64,000 nucleotides of DNA from Phytopythium helicoides. Its lineage: Eukaryota > Oomycota > Peronosporomycetes > Pythiales > Pythiaceae. The stretch covers positions 186,001 through 250,000 of the forward strand of contig JANFNE010000037.1 in NCBI GenBank assembly GCA_024867545.1, read 5' to 3'. This document shows, one piece after another, positions 20,291-31,501 of the stretch (within the stretch, counting starts at the first letter, position 1; the number at the start of each line of letters is the position of its first letter). A program made the translations under genes and the position numbers. The notes under the pieces were generated by a model that had not been told where the DNA came from, searched no databases, and saw nothing but the letters and a program-made list of their open reading frames with translations.

Positions 20291-22139
20291 ATGGTGCTGG
20301 GATCTTCGTCTCGCTCGCTGCTGCGCAGCTGCCTCGCATTCTGGGCCGTCGTTCAGCTCCAGGCGTCAATTGCAAGGGCTGCGGACGTGTTCGACGTTGT
20401 GGTCGTTGGAAGCGGACCTGGAGGTCTCATTGCGGCCGAGTACCTGTCCAGAGACCCCAGTGTGTCCGTGATCGTGCTGGAAGCCGGAGGGCCGTCGCTG
20501 CAGGCCACTGGAGGCACGGATGTGCCGAGCTACGCGACCGCCAAGGGCTACACCAAGTTCGACATCCCCGGAGAGTATGATGCCTCGGGCTCCATCTTCT
20601 CTCCGGACAACGCCAAGTACAAGGTCGACTACATTGATGACGCCAAGCTGTACCTGGGCCAACTCGTCGGCGGCTGCTCGTCGCTCAACGGCGCGCTCTA
20701 CTTCCGTACACCTGACTCGTACGTCGACGAGGCCTCGTGGCCGTTCCCTGCGGACAAGGTCGCTGCTCTCTTTGACGAGAACGAGAAGCTTTTTGGGTCG
20801 ACCGACCAGCCCTCGCCTGACGGGAAGTGGTATCTCCAGGATGGCTACAAGGTCGTCTCGGATGCGCTCACGTCAGAAGGTTATTCCGAGGAGACCTTGA
20901 ATGACGAAGGCGCCCGCAATGCCAAGGACAAGACCTTCGGTCACCCTCCTTTTGCCATCAAGGACGGTCTCCGTGACTCGCCGGCAAAGACGTGCTGGGG
21001 TGCGATGACGAGCCGAAGCAACGTCAAGCTGCTCACGTCGGCCAAGGTCTCATACATTGAGCACGACAATGGAAAGGCGACCAGTGTTGTCTACAATGAC
21101 AACCAGACGGTGGAGCTCAGCGATCGTGGTGCCGTCATCATGGCTGCCGGAGCTGTCGGCACGCCCAAGGTCCTGCTCCAGAGCAGTATCGGGCCCAAAA
21201 GATCAGATGACGACGCTGCAAGCCTTGAGTGGACAGTTCCCAGGCATCAAGACGGACGCCAGTGGCTGGGTGATCAACGAGAACGTCGGCAAGTCGCTCT
21301 TCGACACGACGCTTGTGCTGCCCACGTTCACGCACGATGATATGGTCTCGTTCTTCTTCAACAACCCGTCCGAGTCGTACGAAGACCAGTACATGACCAA
21401 CCAGACTGGTCCGCTTGCGTTCCCGGGTCCGCTACTCATCTCGTACGAGAACTACGAGATCAATGGGCGTGCGTACCAGTTCCAGATGACTGTGCTCACT
21501 CACGGCATGGACAATTACGCGACCGCTTCAGACGGCTTCACCACTGCGCTGTACATCAACAACCCCGAGTCCCGCGACTACGTGTCGTTCAGCTCGGACG
21601 GCAAATACCACGCGTTCACAAAGGGCACGGCGTATCTGTCGACCGACAGCGACATGACCGCCATGAAGAACTACACGGAGAAGGTCGTGGCAATGCTCGA
21701 GAGCGGTGGAGCCACCTTCGTCTCGGGCAGCAATGGACAGTCGCCAAGCGACTGGGTGAGCGCCAAGGGTGCATCGTGGACGAACCACTACGGTGGCACA
21801 TGCTACGCCTCGGGAGATGCCAGCGATACCGCACGGTGCGCTGACGACAAGCTTCTTGTCGTGGGCACGTCCAACATCTACGTTGGCGATGGCAGTGCCA
21901 TGAAGGAGGGAACGGTCAACCCATACGGCTTCATCATGTACATTGGTCGCCAGGTGGCTGAGATCATCAGTGATGACTTCGCTAGCGGCAGCGACAGCAG
22001 CGAGAGTGTGATTGACGGATCCGATAGCATCGATGATACGGTTGGTGCGTCGGGCAGCGGAGAGGTGGAAGTGGGGAATGTCGTGGCCGATGATGTGACG
22101 CTGAAGCACAAGCTGCATGTCAGCATCCACTCCGAGTAG
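20291..22139 (+). CDS. secreted GMC-type FAD oxidoreductase (one frameshift)
   Basis: Glucose-methanol-choline family flavoenzyme, which oxidises alcohols or sugars using FAD. The Met at 20291 opens a signal peptide (to about residue 33, ...ASIARA) followed at once by the ADP-binding motif VVVGSGPGGLIAAEYLS and VIVLEAGG. The second family signature appears as GGCSSLNGALYFR and AAGAVGTPKVLLQSS. Near the C-terminus NHYGGTCY, VVGTSNIYVGD and TVNPYGFIMYIGRQ contain the active-site His/Asn region typical of the family. The frame shifts at the AAAA run at 21197-21200; removing one A gives 615 residues with continuous homology. An acidic Ser/Asp-rich tail (about 50 residues) follows the catalytic domain. 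The substrate cannot be told; secretion suggests action on plant or wall-derived alcohols. The single homopolymer shift favours sequence error over inactivation. Confidence 0.85.
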
Positions 22140-22431
22140 AGTGTGTACAGTAGACTCTACTAAATAGAGTAGTGTAAACAACCTGTTGGATCTACTTGCA
22201 CGCGATTGCTCAAGTTGCAATAAAATGCATTCTTCATTGACTGACTAGTTGAAGGTATGCCACTTCGAGGCTTCGCCGAACCTTCCTTGTGATCACCGAC
22301 GAGCAGGGATGAGCCTTGAGTGCGGCCACCTTACCGACATTCCTTGCTGCGTCCATCGCTTCAAGCAATGACAAGTCCCTCAGGAGTACTAGATATGACC
22401 TCAATGTCTCCTCTTTGACTCTCGAGCAAGA

Positions 22432-22447
22432 GCTCACTCTCCAATTT
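22432..22447 (+). promoter_or_regulatory. oomycete initiator of EF-1alpha
   Basis: GCTCACTCTCCAATTT matches the 16-base consensus GCTCATTYYNCAWTTT at all but one position. It lies 26 bases before the EF-1alpha start codon at 22473. Confidence 0.7.
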
Positions 22448-22472
22448 TCCCTGTTTGAACCCACCAGCAATC

Positions 22473-23813
22473 ATGGGGAAGGAAAAAGTCCACATTTCAC
22501 TCGTCGTGATCGGCCACGTCGATGCTGGCAAGTCGACAACCACTGGTCACCTGATCTACAAGTGTGGCGGGATCGACAAGCGAACGATCGAGAAGTTCGA
22601 GAAGGAAGCTGCTGAGCTCGGCAAGACATCGTTCAAGTATGCGTGGGTTTTGGACAACCTCAAAGCCGAGCGTGAGCGCGGAATCACGATCGACATTGCT
22701 CTGTGGAAATTCGAGTCGCCCAAGTTTTTCTTCACGGTCATTGACGCCCCTGGTCACCGCGACTTCATCAAGAACATGATCACGGGCACATCGCAGGCCG
22801 ACTGCGCCATCCTTGTCGTTGCCTCTGGGGTCGGGGAGTTCGAAGCTGGAATCTCCAAGGAGGGCCAGACGCGTGAGCACGCCCTGCTGGCCTTCACACT
22901 TGGCGTGAGGCAGATGATCGTGGCCGTCAACAAGATGGACGACTCGTCTGTCATGTATGGCGAGGCACGCTACACAGAGATCAAGAATGAGGTGTCGACG
23001 TACCTCAAGAAGGTGGGCTATAAGCCAGCCAAGATTCCGTTCGTCCCGATCTCGGGCTGGGAGGGCGATAACATGATCGAGCGCTCGGTCAATATGCCGT
23101 GGTACAAGGGTCCGTACCTCCTCGAAGCGCTCGACCAGCTCAACCCGCCTAAGCGTCCGACCGACAAGCCACTTCGTCTTCCTCTCCAGGATGTTTACAA
23201 AATCGGGGGTATTGGCACGGTTCCCGTGGGTCGTGTCGAGACTGGTATTCTCAAGCCAGGCATGATCGCGACGTTCGGCCCCGTTGGTCTGTCGACCGAG
23301 GTCAAGTCAGTGGAGATGCACCACGAGTCGCTGCCAGAGGCTGTGCCAGGTGATAACGTTGGCTTCAACGTGAAGAACGTCTCAGTGAAGGAGCTGCGCC
23401 GTGGATTCGTCGCCTCGGACTCGAAGAACGACCCTGCTAAGGGAACGGAGGATTTTTTGGCACAAGTGATGGTGCTGAACCATCCTGGACAGATCAGCAA
23501 TGGGTACTCTCCTGTGCTCGACTGCCATACTGCTCACGTTGCGTGCAAGTTCAAAGAGATCACAGAGAAGATGGACCGTCGCACAGGCAAGGTGCTGGAG
23601 CAGAATCCCAAATTTGTCAAGGCTGGAGACGCATGCATGGCGATTCTTGAACCGTCGAAACCCATGACAGTCGAGTCGTTCGCCGAGTATCCGCCACTCG
23701 GTCGCTTTGCTGTGCGTGATATGCGCCAGACGGTAGCGGTCGGCGTGATCAAATCAGTGAACAAAAAGGATGGTGGGGGTAAGATGACCAAGTCTGCCAC
23801 CAAGAAGAGGTGA
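22473..23813 (+). CDS. EEF1A: translation elongation factor EF-1alpha
   Basis: Delivers aminoacyl-tRNA to the ribosome as a GTP complex. From [14 protein letters not shown] at 22473 (preferred over the in-frame Met at 22455, which lies between the initiator and the canonical start) the frame runs 446 residues, the normal length. G1 GHVDAGKST, the switch I region [14 protein letters not shown]3 DAPGHRD and G4 NKMD are all intact. Domains 2 and 3 follow with PVGRVETG and [10 protein letters not shown], and the protein ends [10 protein letters not shown]. One small oddity is [12 protein letters not shown], where relatives usually have Lys rather than Asn. The gene is intronless and followed by TM-LRR copy 2. 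A decayed fragment of the same gene lies at about 49.6 kb, again before a TM-LRR gene. Confidence 0.97.
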   Translation: MGKEKVHISLVVIGHVDAGKSTTTGHLIYKCGGIDKRTIEKFEKEAAELGKTSFKYAWVLDNLKAERERGITIDIALWKFESPKFFFTVIDAPGHRDFIKNMITGTSQADCAILVVASGVGEFEAGISKEGQTREHALLAFTLGVRQMIVAVNKMDDSSVMYGEARYTEIKNEVSTYLKKVGYKPAKIPFVPISGWEGDNMIERSVNMPWYKGPYLLEALDQLNPPKRPTDKPLRLPLQDVYKIGGIGTVPVGRVETGILKPGMIATFGPVGLSTEVKSVEMHHESLPEAVPGDNVGFNVKNVSVKELRRGFVASDSKNDPAKGTEDFLAQVMVLNHPGQISNGYSPVLDCHTAHVACKFKEITEKMDRRTGKVLEQNPKFVKAGDACMAILEPSKPMTVESFAEYPPLGRFAVRDMRQTVAVGVIKSVNKKDGGGKMTKSATKKR

Positions 23814-23998
23814 CACTGCTTCTTCTCGTTTCTCCGCTCGGACGGAATCGTTGAGATTCGAGACTCAGTTTCGACGTCTTCGGACATGAGCTTTCGCACC
23901 TGGTCTATTTTCTTTTCTTTTCTCTCGTTTCCTTTCAAAGGCTCAAGCAGCAGAGTGCTTTGTAACTCAACGCAGCACTTGATTGACGCATCTTGGTC

Positions 23999-24051
<53 letters not shown>

Positions 24052-24370
24052 TGTGTTGTTGTCGCGAAGGAGACAAAGGATGGACGTTGATGGTACTACT
24101 GACTTGTGGAGTACCATGAATAAGCCTTTCGACCAATTTCTTCGAATTGGTTGCTGTAGACTTGTACCACCTGATCGATTGGTACAATACCTGGATCAGT
24201 CTTTTTCTCGTGACTTGCTGTCCAGCTTCGATTGTCTAGTCCATTCTCGAGTGCACGGTTCCTGTCTGCTGATTTGTTTCGACTTTTTTTTTAGGTTCTC
24301 AGCATCCCGTCTTGTCAAGCCAGAAACACCGTGGATTTAGAGCCACGCTCGTCTGGTCTCTTTTTAGACT
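23814..24370. other. EF-1alpha 3' region and TM-LRR copy 2 promoter
   Basis: Contains the sequence TAACTCAACGCAGCACTTG near 23963, which recurs near 49806 after the EF-1alpha relic, and a 51-base T run. No other feature seen. Confidence 0.6.
24000..24050 (+). repeat. 51-base poly-T tract
   Basis: An uninterrupted run of 51 T, about 320 bases upstream of TM-LRR copy 2. It could be a reversed poly(A) tail from retroposition, a nucleosome-excluding promoter tract, or a length-unstable homopolymer. Its exact length in the genome is uncertain. Confidence 0.9.
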
Positions 24371-26563
24371 TTGAAAACTATGATTGATCAAAGTTCGAAG
24401 TGTGACGACATGAATCATCTCGAACTTGGTCCTGTCGCTTTCATTGTTTGCTGGGTAGGAATTTGGTTTGCTCATGCCATCACAGCAGCGTACTACGTGA
24501 CCGTAGCGGTCATTTACTGGAACCTGAACGGCAATTTCTACGTGGGCATCTTTCTGGCAACTTATGGAATCGGAATCGGAGAAGACAACTATTCGACCGT
24601 GGCTGTTGTTCACGTAGTATGCGCAATTGTCCACGCGTTCTTTGTCATTCACCTTCTAGTTAAATCACTTGGATCTCGACTCCAGCCACTAAGGTCTAGA
24701 TTCCAGGCTGTTGGGTCTCTACTCCGGTGCTCGAGAGCCTCAATTATTTCGCACTCGCTCATACCAACTAGAATGCAATCCAAGTTGCATTCATGTGTCC
24801 AAGTATCTTGGCTGGTAACACAAAAGTCACTTATTAATCAAGTCTTTGGTGATGAGGGTCTCTTAGGAGTCAACGGAAAGTGGTATGGTACAATACTAGT
24901 TGCTCGAGAGTTCTTGGAGTTGTCCCTCCAAACCATGCAGGCGTACAAAATGAGTACATTGCTCTCATCTACGACACCCACCGATTTCTACACGGGCCTA
25001 CTCATTGGCAACTGCTGGATCACTGCTTGGATTCGCATAAGGCTCCGAGCGCATGCGGTTCGAGAACATTTTTTTAGTTTGTTGCTGGACTGCTTGCTCG
25101 ATCTTGTCACGATTGTTGGTCTTTCGGTTGTTATAGCGACTCCTTACATTGTGAATACTGAATGGATATATGGAGGCTTTTGGAACGAGGTTACGATTAG
25201 CGAAAACAGAATCAAGCAGGCAACGATGGAGTTGCAGTTTGTTAGTGTTTCGTCGTGGGTTGATTTAGTCTCTCGAGTCGTTTTCGCACTCGGATTGCTG
25301 TATTCCTTGGACGATATGAAGATTCTCTTGTACTCGAATACACCTAAATCGAAGTCGATCGGACCCTTCATTGAGCATTTACAATCCATCACGAAGTCAA
25401 GTAGTCTGACGCATATAGGTGCTAGTCAGACTTCTGTCGCTCCATTTCCTTTCAAACAGCACAAGCACTTGAATCGAGTAAACATCACATTCACTTCAAG
25501 AAGAAGAAGAAGAAGAGGCAAGATATCCATGCTGATCTCATTCGTATTTGTGATCTGGGGTTGCGTACTACTGGTGTTGCATCTCTATGCTCGCTCTATC
25601 CCTCTGTCTTCACAATGCTCGTTGCAGGTACGGCCATGGGGCACAAAAGTCCCATCATGCTTCTTTGTAAATCTCGATTGTTACAAGCTTGATATCTACG
25701 GTGTATCTGAAGAAGTGATTTCGATGTGGCTGCAGTTGGAGCGCTCAGCGATTGAGATTCTTTCTATTCTACATTGCCCAACTCTCGAGTTGCCACCCTT
25801 ACTGCGAGATTTTTCTAATCTTGTAAGTCTTAAGATCTACAACTCCTCGATTGAAAAATGGGACTCTGATGCTGCAATTTCTGGAAATGCTCATCCTCAT
25901 ATCGCTTTCATCAATCTCGTGCGTGTCAGGTTTAGTAAGGCAGCCCTCCCCGAGGGATTGCTGTCGACAGATGTCCCCAGGAGTTTAGAAGCGGTTGGAA
26001 TATCTATATCAAATCTTCGTCACATACCCAGCAATCTTGACCTACTCTGGCCATCAGGCATGCATGTCACGTTATCCATGTGTGACCTAGACACTGTCGA
26101 TGAGGCGTTGATTGAACTCAAACCTTTTAGCTTATCACTTTACGGTAATCCACTACAGACTGTCCCAGCAGCGCTCTTTGAAATAGATGGACTGAGAGAA
26201 CTTGACTTGGGAAACACTTCACTGGAAGAGCTCCCCGAGCACGTCGACGCTCTTTCAAGCTCATTGTCATTTATTTATCTCAGCAACACTTTTGTATCCA
26301 CGTTTTGGGCTTGGATCGATCCGCTGGTTCTTCGCTCTGTCGACTCAGAAAGTTTGGCGATCATTGCTGATGGAACGCCATATTGCAAAGAGCCCAGTCT
26401 AATTCAGAACCGGAACGGCTCACGCTTTTCCACGACCAACGCTTCCAGCACGAAGTACTCGTTGCTCATGGATGCAAACGAGTACTTGAGTGCCATCCAG
26501 CAAGTTTTGCTCTGCGATCCCGGGTTTCCGAGCTCTTCCTCTGCGCTTACAGCCAATGCATGA
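24371..26563 (+). CDS. TM-LRR family protein, copy 2
   Basis: An intact 730-residue frame; a second Met at 24410 (MNHLELGPVAF) aligns with the start of copy 4 and is equally plausible. Residues 15-330 hold about six membrane helices with the conserved block GLLGVNGKWYG, LELSLQTMQAYKMS and REHFFSLLLDCLLDLV. An Arg/Lys-rich loop, including six Arg in a row encoded by an AGA/AGG run near 25500, precedes a helix at about 385-405. The C-terminal 320 residues start SLQVRPWG..VPSC and form irregular leucine-rich repeats (LYGNPLQTVPAALFEIDGL and similar), ending with GTPYC and a Ser/Asn-rich tail. Predicted topology places the LRR outside the cell, suggesting a surface recognition protein, but no kinase or other signalling domain is present. 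Closest relative: copy 4. Confidence 0.8.
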   Translation: MKTMIDQSSKCDDMNHLELGPVAFIVCWVGIWFAHAITAAYYVTVAVIYWNLNGNFYVGIFLATYGIGIGEDNYSTVAVVHVVCAIVHAFFVIHLLVKSLGSRLQPLRSRFQAVGSLLRCSRASIISHSLIPTRMQSKLHSCVQVSWLVTQKSLINQVFGDEGLLGVNGKWYGTILVAREFLELSLQTMQAYKMSTLLSSTTPTDFYTGLLIGNCWITAWIRIRLRAHAVREHFFSLLLDCLLDLVTIVGLSVVIATPYIVNTEWIYGGFWNEVTISENRIKQATMELQFVSVSSWVDLVSRVVFALGLLYSLDDMKILLYSNTPKSKSIGPFIEHLQSITKSSSLTHIGASQTSVAPFPFKQHKHLNRVNITFTSRRRRRRGKISMLISFVFVIWGCVLLVLHLYARSIPLSSQCSLQVRPWGTKVPSCFFVNLDCYKLDIYGVSEEVISMWLQLERSAIEILSILHCPTLELPPLLRDFSNLVSLKIYNSSIEKWDSDAAISGNAHPHIAFINLVRVRFSKAALPEGLLSTDVPRSLEAVGISISNLRHIPSNLDLLWPSGMHVTLSMCDLDTVDEALIELKPFSLSLYGNPLQTVPAALFEIDGLRELDLGNTSLEELPEHVDALSSSLSFIYLSNTFVSTFWAWIDPLVLRSVDSESLAIIADGTPYCKEPSLIQNRNGSRFSTTNASSTKYSLLMDANEYLSAIQQVLLCDPGFPSSSSALTANA

Positions 26564-26793
26564 AGCATTCATCATATTTCACCTGACCGATTGTAAGGCT
26601 GCCATGGAGGAGAAAAGCCGAGCTAACAAAAGCGTCCACAGGACTCGAAGGGATCCCAGCTCACCTTGTTGAAGCTGCCGCATCACACTCTCAATCAGTA
26701 CCTTGCCTTACCGCGCATTCATCCAGTCGAGCCCGCTTCCCTACAACTCCCAAGTCAATTCCCGCACCGCCGCTTCCACGAACCTTCCGTGCG

Positions 26794-29367
26794 ATGCCTG
26801 CACCAACTGACTTAACCTCCGCTCCTCGCGTGTCAACACCAGAAAGGCCGTCAGAGCTCAATCGACCCGCCATGCTGCCGACCATGTTCTCGCTCCAGCG
26901 GCCGGCGAACGCGCCGCTGGACGCGCGCGGCGACGAGCCGGCGCTCTCGCGCAAGGAGAAGCGCGGGCTGCGGCGCGAGAAGAAACCGGCGGAGCGGCGG
27001 CGCGAGAAGAAGCCGCAGGAGGCGCAGGCGGCGGAAAGCGAGGCGGAGCGCGAGGCGGAAAGCGAGCGGCCGGTGATCGTGGCCACGTCGCAGCAGAGCC
27101 GCTTCCACACGGTCACGTTCGACGAGTTTGGCAAGAATGTGCTGCTGAACCAGTTCACGCTGAGCATCGTGACCGAGGGCGGCCGCGCGGCGGGAAAGAC
27201 GGTCGAGCTGCTGCGCGACACGCAGCTCAAGCTCAACTACGGCACCAACTACGGACTCATTGGGCCCAACGGCATCGGCAAGTCCACGCTGCTGCAGGCC
27301 ATGGCCGACGGACTCGTCGAGGGACTCCCGCAAGCGCTCAAGATCCTGTACGTCAACCAGCTCGACACGTCCTCCATGACCGAAGCCAGCCCCGACAAGA
27401 CAGTGCTGCAGACCGTGCTGGACGCAGACACGCGCGTCTCGGACCTGCACGCCAAGCTCGCCATCCTCCAGCCAGCTCTGACGGGGGAGCCGACTGAAGA
27501 CGACGCCCACACGTTCAGCTCCCACAAGGCGCAGCTGCTGCACACACTGCTCCGCATCAAGGTGATCGAGGCCAAGGAAGCGTGGGAGGTCGCCAACAAG
27601 ATCGCCATCAAGCGCAGCGGCATGCGCGGTAAGGACGCTCGTCTTCGGCTGGTTGAGATTGAGCACAAGGTCGCGGACCTTGAGCAGCAACTCGCCAACA
27701 CTCGACTAGCACACGAACACGAGATCGTTCGTGATGCTGACGAGCCAGCGATCTTGCGTGAGATTCACGACAAGGTGGAGGAGTATCTCCAGGCACTCAA
27801 AATCCTGGACGAAGCGTCCATGGAGGCTCGAGCGCGGCGCATCTTGGCAAGCATGGGCATCAACGCCGAGAAGCAAGGAGCCCCGCTTGCTTCGTTGAGT
27901 GGCGGGTGGCAAGTGCGGATTCTTCTCGCTCGAGTTTTGTTCATGGAGCCCGACTTTCTCCTTCTCGACGAGCCGACGAACCACCTTGATATGCCGTCCA
28001 TCCTTTGGCTGAAGAACTACCTCCAGTCGATCGAAGATGTGCTGGGGAGTCCCGTGACCATCGTACTCGTATCGCACGACCGCTTCTTCCTGAATGAAAT
28101 CGTCACGGAGATCATTCAGTTCCGCGGACGAGATAAGCAGCTCGTGTATTATGATGGCAATTACGACACATACGAGGAGACGATGGACACGAAAAAGCAA
28201 TTCAATGAGCGGCTACAGGCGAAAATCGATCAAAAAACGGAGAGAATGACCAAGATGATCTCGAAGATTGCGCATCAGGCTTCCAAGAGCAAGGATGACA
28301 AGAAGATGCAAGTGGTAGCGTCGAAGAAGAAGAAACTGGAGCGGGTTGGATACGAGAAGAACGAGAAAGGACATCGGTTCATGCTGAATCGCGACCGAGT
28401 GGGATACTTCGAGACTGTGCGTGCTGGTGCCGAGGACGCCTCCATTTATGAGACAGCATACAGCAGCAGTGCGTGGAAGATTCTGTCCACGCCTCCTCCT
28501 CAAATTCGTAATTTGTCGAGTCTGGACAAGACCACCATGATCTCACTGGAGAATGTCTCCTTCAGGTACAAGACATCGAACAACGGCGTGTTACCGGCTT
28601 CCAAGACGAAGGCAGACCCGTTAGTAATTGAGAACGTGAATCTCACCATCAACTACGGAGAAAAGATCGTCTTCGTCGGTCGCAATGGTGCCGGAAAGAC
28701 AACGATGATGAAGATTTTGAATCGTGCCATCAAGCCAGACTCCGGCAAGGTGCAATACTTCCATGGTGCTCGGGTGTCAGCGCTGATGCAACATAATGTG
28801 GAGGACCTCAAGCGCCACGAGTGGTCGAGGAATCTCACACCCTTCCAGCTGCTGAACAAAGTGCTAGACGAAAGCGAGTCCACGGCGACTGAGGCATTGC
28901 TTTCTGGTGGACCAAATGCGAGAGAGGGTAAGCTGCGTGCTCACTTGAGTAGTTTTGGGATCATTGGAGATACCGCCATGACTGTACCTCTCGAGTCACT
29001 TTCGGGTGGACAACTCGTGCGCGTCGGGCTTGCGTGGGCGACTTTCCCGTACCCACCGCATGTGCTGCTTCTCGATGAGCCGACCAACCACTTAGATATG
29101 ACGACGATTCAAGTGCTCGGCGAGGCTCTCCGCAAGTACCAGGGTGCAGTCGTGCTCATTTCCCACGACATCCACTTTCTTCAGATCATGACACGACCGA
29201 GTGACGAGGACGACGAGGAAGACGACGGTGCCATTGCTCGACCCCCTGCTCGCGTGTTCGAGATTAGCAAGAAGAAAGGTATCGTGTCGCTGAAGCACCT
29301 GGAAGGAGGTGTGTACGCCTACCAGGTACAGCAAGAGCAGCGCAATGCGTCGCTTGGTCGGGTCTAG
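26794..29367 (+). CDS. ABC-F family ATPase (GCN20/ABCF1-like)
   Basis: A soluble tandem ATPase of the ABC-F group, which acts on ribosomes in translation control and has no membrane domain. In 857 residues there are two complete cassettes. The first has Walker A GPNGIGKST at 157-165, signature LSGGW and Walker B FLLLDEPTNHLD with SHDRFF. The second has Walker A GRNGAGKTT near residue 630, LSGGQ, VLLLDEPTNHLD and SHDIHF. The linker between cassettes is Lys-rich (KKKKLERVGYEK), as usual. The N-terminal 90 residues are highly charged and Glu/Lys/Arg-rich, encoded by GC-rich codons. An alternative start at 26872 (MLPTMFSLQRP) would trim 26 residues. A Glu/Asp-rich insert follows the second SHD motif. 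Intronless and undisturbed. Confidence 0.93.
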   Translation: MPAPTDLTSAPRVSTPERPSELNRPAMLPTMFSLQRPANAPLDARGDEPALSRKEKRGLRREKKPAERRREKKPQEAQAAESEAEREAESERPVIVATSQQSRFHTVTFDEFGKNVLLNQFTLSIVTEGGRAAGKTVELLRDTQLKLNYGTNYGLIGPNGIGKSTLLQAMADGLVEGLPQALKILYVNQLDTSSMTEASPDKTVLQTVLDADTRVSDLHAKLAILQPALTGEPTEDDAHTFSSHKAQLLHTLLRIKVIEAKEAWEVANKIAIKRSGMRGKDARLRLVEIEHKVADLEQQLANTRLAHEHEIVRDADEPAILREIHDKVEEYLQALKILDEASMEARARRILASMGINAEKQGAPLASLSGGWQVRILLARVLFMEPDFLLLDEPTNHLDMPSILWLKNYLQSIEDVLGSPVTIVLVSHDRFFLNEIVTEIIQFRGRDKQLVYYDGNYDTYEETMDTKKQFNERLQAKIDQKTERMTKMISKIAHQASKSKDDKKMQVVASKKKKLERVGYEKNEKGHRFMLNRDRVGYFETVRAGAEDASIYETAYSSSAWKILSTPPPQIRNLSSLDKTTMISLENVSFRYKTSNNGVLPASKTKADPLVIENVNLTINYGEKIVFVGRNGAGKTTMMKILNRAIKPDSGKVQYFHGARVSALMQHNVEDLKRHEWSRNLTPFQLLNKVLDESESTATEALLSGGPNAREGKLRAHLSSFGIIGDTAMTVPLESLSGGQLVRVGLAWATFPYPPHVLLLDEPTNHLDMTTIQVLGEALRKYQGAVVLISHDIHFLQIMTRPSDEDDEEDDGAIARPPARVFEISKKKGIVSLKHLEGGVYAYQVQQEQRNASLGRV

Positions 29368-29597
29368 CTACTGTAGCTAGCAATATGGAAAATGGTACAG
29401 TGCGGAATGCATTCGATTATGTGTGTTGAGGGAAGGTGTCGGCTATCATACTAGGCACTGTGGATCAGCCGATGGTCAAATATATCCTTTCTCCCCATAG
29501 ATTAGCATACCAAGCTCATCACGACGAAGCAGACTCTGACGAGCCCGAGGATGATACCTCGACCGGGAAGCACGGCCAGCTCTTGAGGTTCGCCAGA

Positions 29598-31501
29598 TCA
29601 TTCATGGCAGCGAGACCCTCGAGGAAGACCGAGTTGGCCTGTTAACCAGTCATCTTCCAGAATGCCTTCTGTGAATGTGCCGTACGTGTCAGCGGGATTG
29701 TACTGGTACGCACTTTCGGGGTTGAGCGACCAGACAAAGCCCACCAGCCCAGCTGTTGGCGACCATAGGTTTCGATGGTCTTGTCCGTGCATCGCTTGGT
29801 CGTCAACTCTGGATGCAAGTCCGTCGCGTACAGACCGCCAAACTCGCCAAGCAAGACGGCCGGACCGGTGTCGCTCACCAGGTACGCGAACATATCGTTG
29901 GTCGTTCCCTCGACGCGCGTAAGCAGAGTGTCGTTGTCAATCTCGACGTAGTCACTGATTGCGCCGTTACTCTCCGATGTGCCTCCGTTGTAGAAGTATG
30001 CCTGCGGGTACACGGCAGGTGTGTAGTAGTGCGGTGCGTACACGACCTTGTTGGACGTGTTGAGCTCAACAGGGGTAGTCCTCAGCATCCTGCAGACCTC
30101 CGCCGTACCAGTCGTAGTAGTCGTACTCGGTGCCATCAATCGTGACAGAGTGGTCGGCGTTGATACCTTCGACGAAGGCCATCCAGCTAGGGCAACCACC
30201 AAGCATACGGTTGCCGATGAGCTCGGCACCAGCCTGGAAGTCCGTGTCCTGACCCATCGCCCCACGTGGCTTCAGACGGCTCATTCTTGACGTCGATGCC
30301 CATGATATTCCAGTACTTCTCACTGCAGAGGCTCGACGTAAGAACGTCGACGGCGTCCAAGAAGTCGTCCTCCGTGATACCGAGGCTTGTGTCGTACCAG
30401 AGACCCCCCGACTCAGTTGCTGTGAGCGTGTGCATACTCAGTAGCACGCCGATCTGGCGGTAGCCAAGCAGCTTCACAATGGACTTGAGGAGCGAAATGT
30501 AGTCCGTCACATCGACGGCGCGGTTGTCGGCTTCGTTGATCAGAGCTGTGTTGGGCACCGGATTGGACAGGATGGCCTCGATCATGAGTGGCAGACGCAC
30601 GGCGTTGAATTTGTTGTCGCTGAGGAACTTGGCGATTTGGTAGCCCGTCGTGCCGTTATCAGCGTTGCTCCACATGCCGAACGGGATCTCGTTACCACTG
30701 TTGACAAAAGAGATTGGTCAGCGATTGTGAGAAGTAAGCACTTTCATGGCATGCCACGTACGTCTCCATGCCGAACCAGTTGATGCCCTTGATGTCGACG
30801 ATAACCTCGGTGCCGTTGGCCGCCACAGCGACGATTCTGCCGTTCTTGCTTTCGTAGTTGGGTAGTTCGCATCCCATGTCGGGGTACGACTTGGGGTTTC
30901 CGACGGCGCCGTCGTCCGACACGATGTCGCTGCCAGAGCCGCTCGTCCCGCCGTTGATGGTCGTGCTGTCCGCCACACGCTGCTCATACTCCTCGTCCGC
31001 CTTTGTAGCTGACGAGTGTTTGTTCATGGCCGCGATGGTGATGCCGAACGCGGCGCCTCCGACCAGCACAACCAGCAGCAGGACGCCTGGCCAGACGCGG
31101 TAGCGGCCCTTGTACTTGTGCGGCTTTCCCGCAGGCAGGCTGCTCTCGACCGGCATGGCCTCGATCTCCCTGTCCAGCAGCGATCCACGGGTGAAGACCG
31201 GAGCTTGGGCCCGACGGCCGCGACGGTGCCCACCATCCCCGCCGAGCCCGAGTTGCGGCCCTGCCGAGTAGCTGGACGAGCGCGGCGAGAAGCTGCCGTT
31301 GGTCTGCGCGGGCGTGGCGCTCGGGTAGTTGTAGCTGCTGAACTCGGTGCTGTAGCCCGCGTCCTGCCCGGCGGCGCCGCGGCCGCTGCCGTACACGACG
31401 TTGCTGCTGTCAGCGCGGAAGACCTCGCGCTGCATGCGCTCGTCGTTAGGCACGGCGTCGTAGCCGTTGGCGGACGACTGGCGCTGGTACTGGTGCTCCA
31501 T
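29598..31501 (-). CDS. membrane-anchored GH5 glycosidase, copy A (three frameshifts)
   Basis: A type II membrane protein with a catalytic domain of glycoside hydrolase family 5 (cellulase/glucanase clan). Exon 1 is 31501-30762, a 64-base intron has GTACGT donor and CAACAG acceptor, and exon 2 begins at 30697. About 130 cytosolic residues precede the helix GVLLLVVLVGGAAFGITIAA. The GH5 domain starts VDIKGINWFGMETGNEIPFG. The acid/base Glu is in GIDVKNEP and the nucleophile Glu in LLGEFGG, followed by WSLNPES. The frame shifts at three homopolymers: CCCC 30260-30263 (extra base), GGGG 30072-30075 (extra base) and AAA 29736-29738 (missing base). Correction gives 612 residues with all GH5 motifs. 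A closely related copy in opposite orientation lies at 63.15 kb. Substrate is probably a beta-glucan of the own or host wall; this is inference. Confidence 0.88.

Noticed and set aside
23534..24187. Minus-strand ORF with a poly-Lys run
   Set aside because: It is the antisense of the end of EF-1alpha and of the 51-base T run; no independent protein features.
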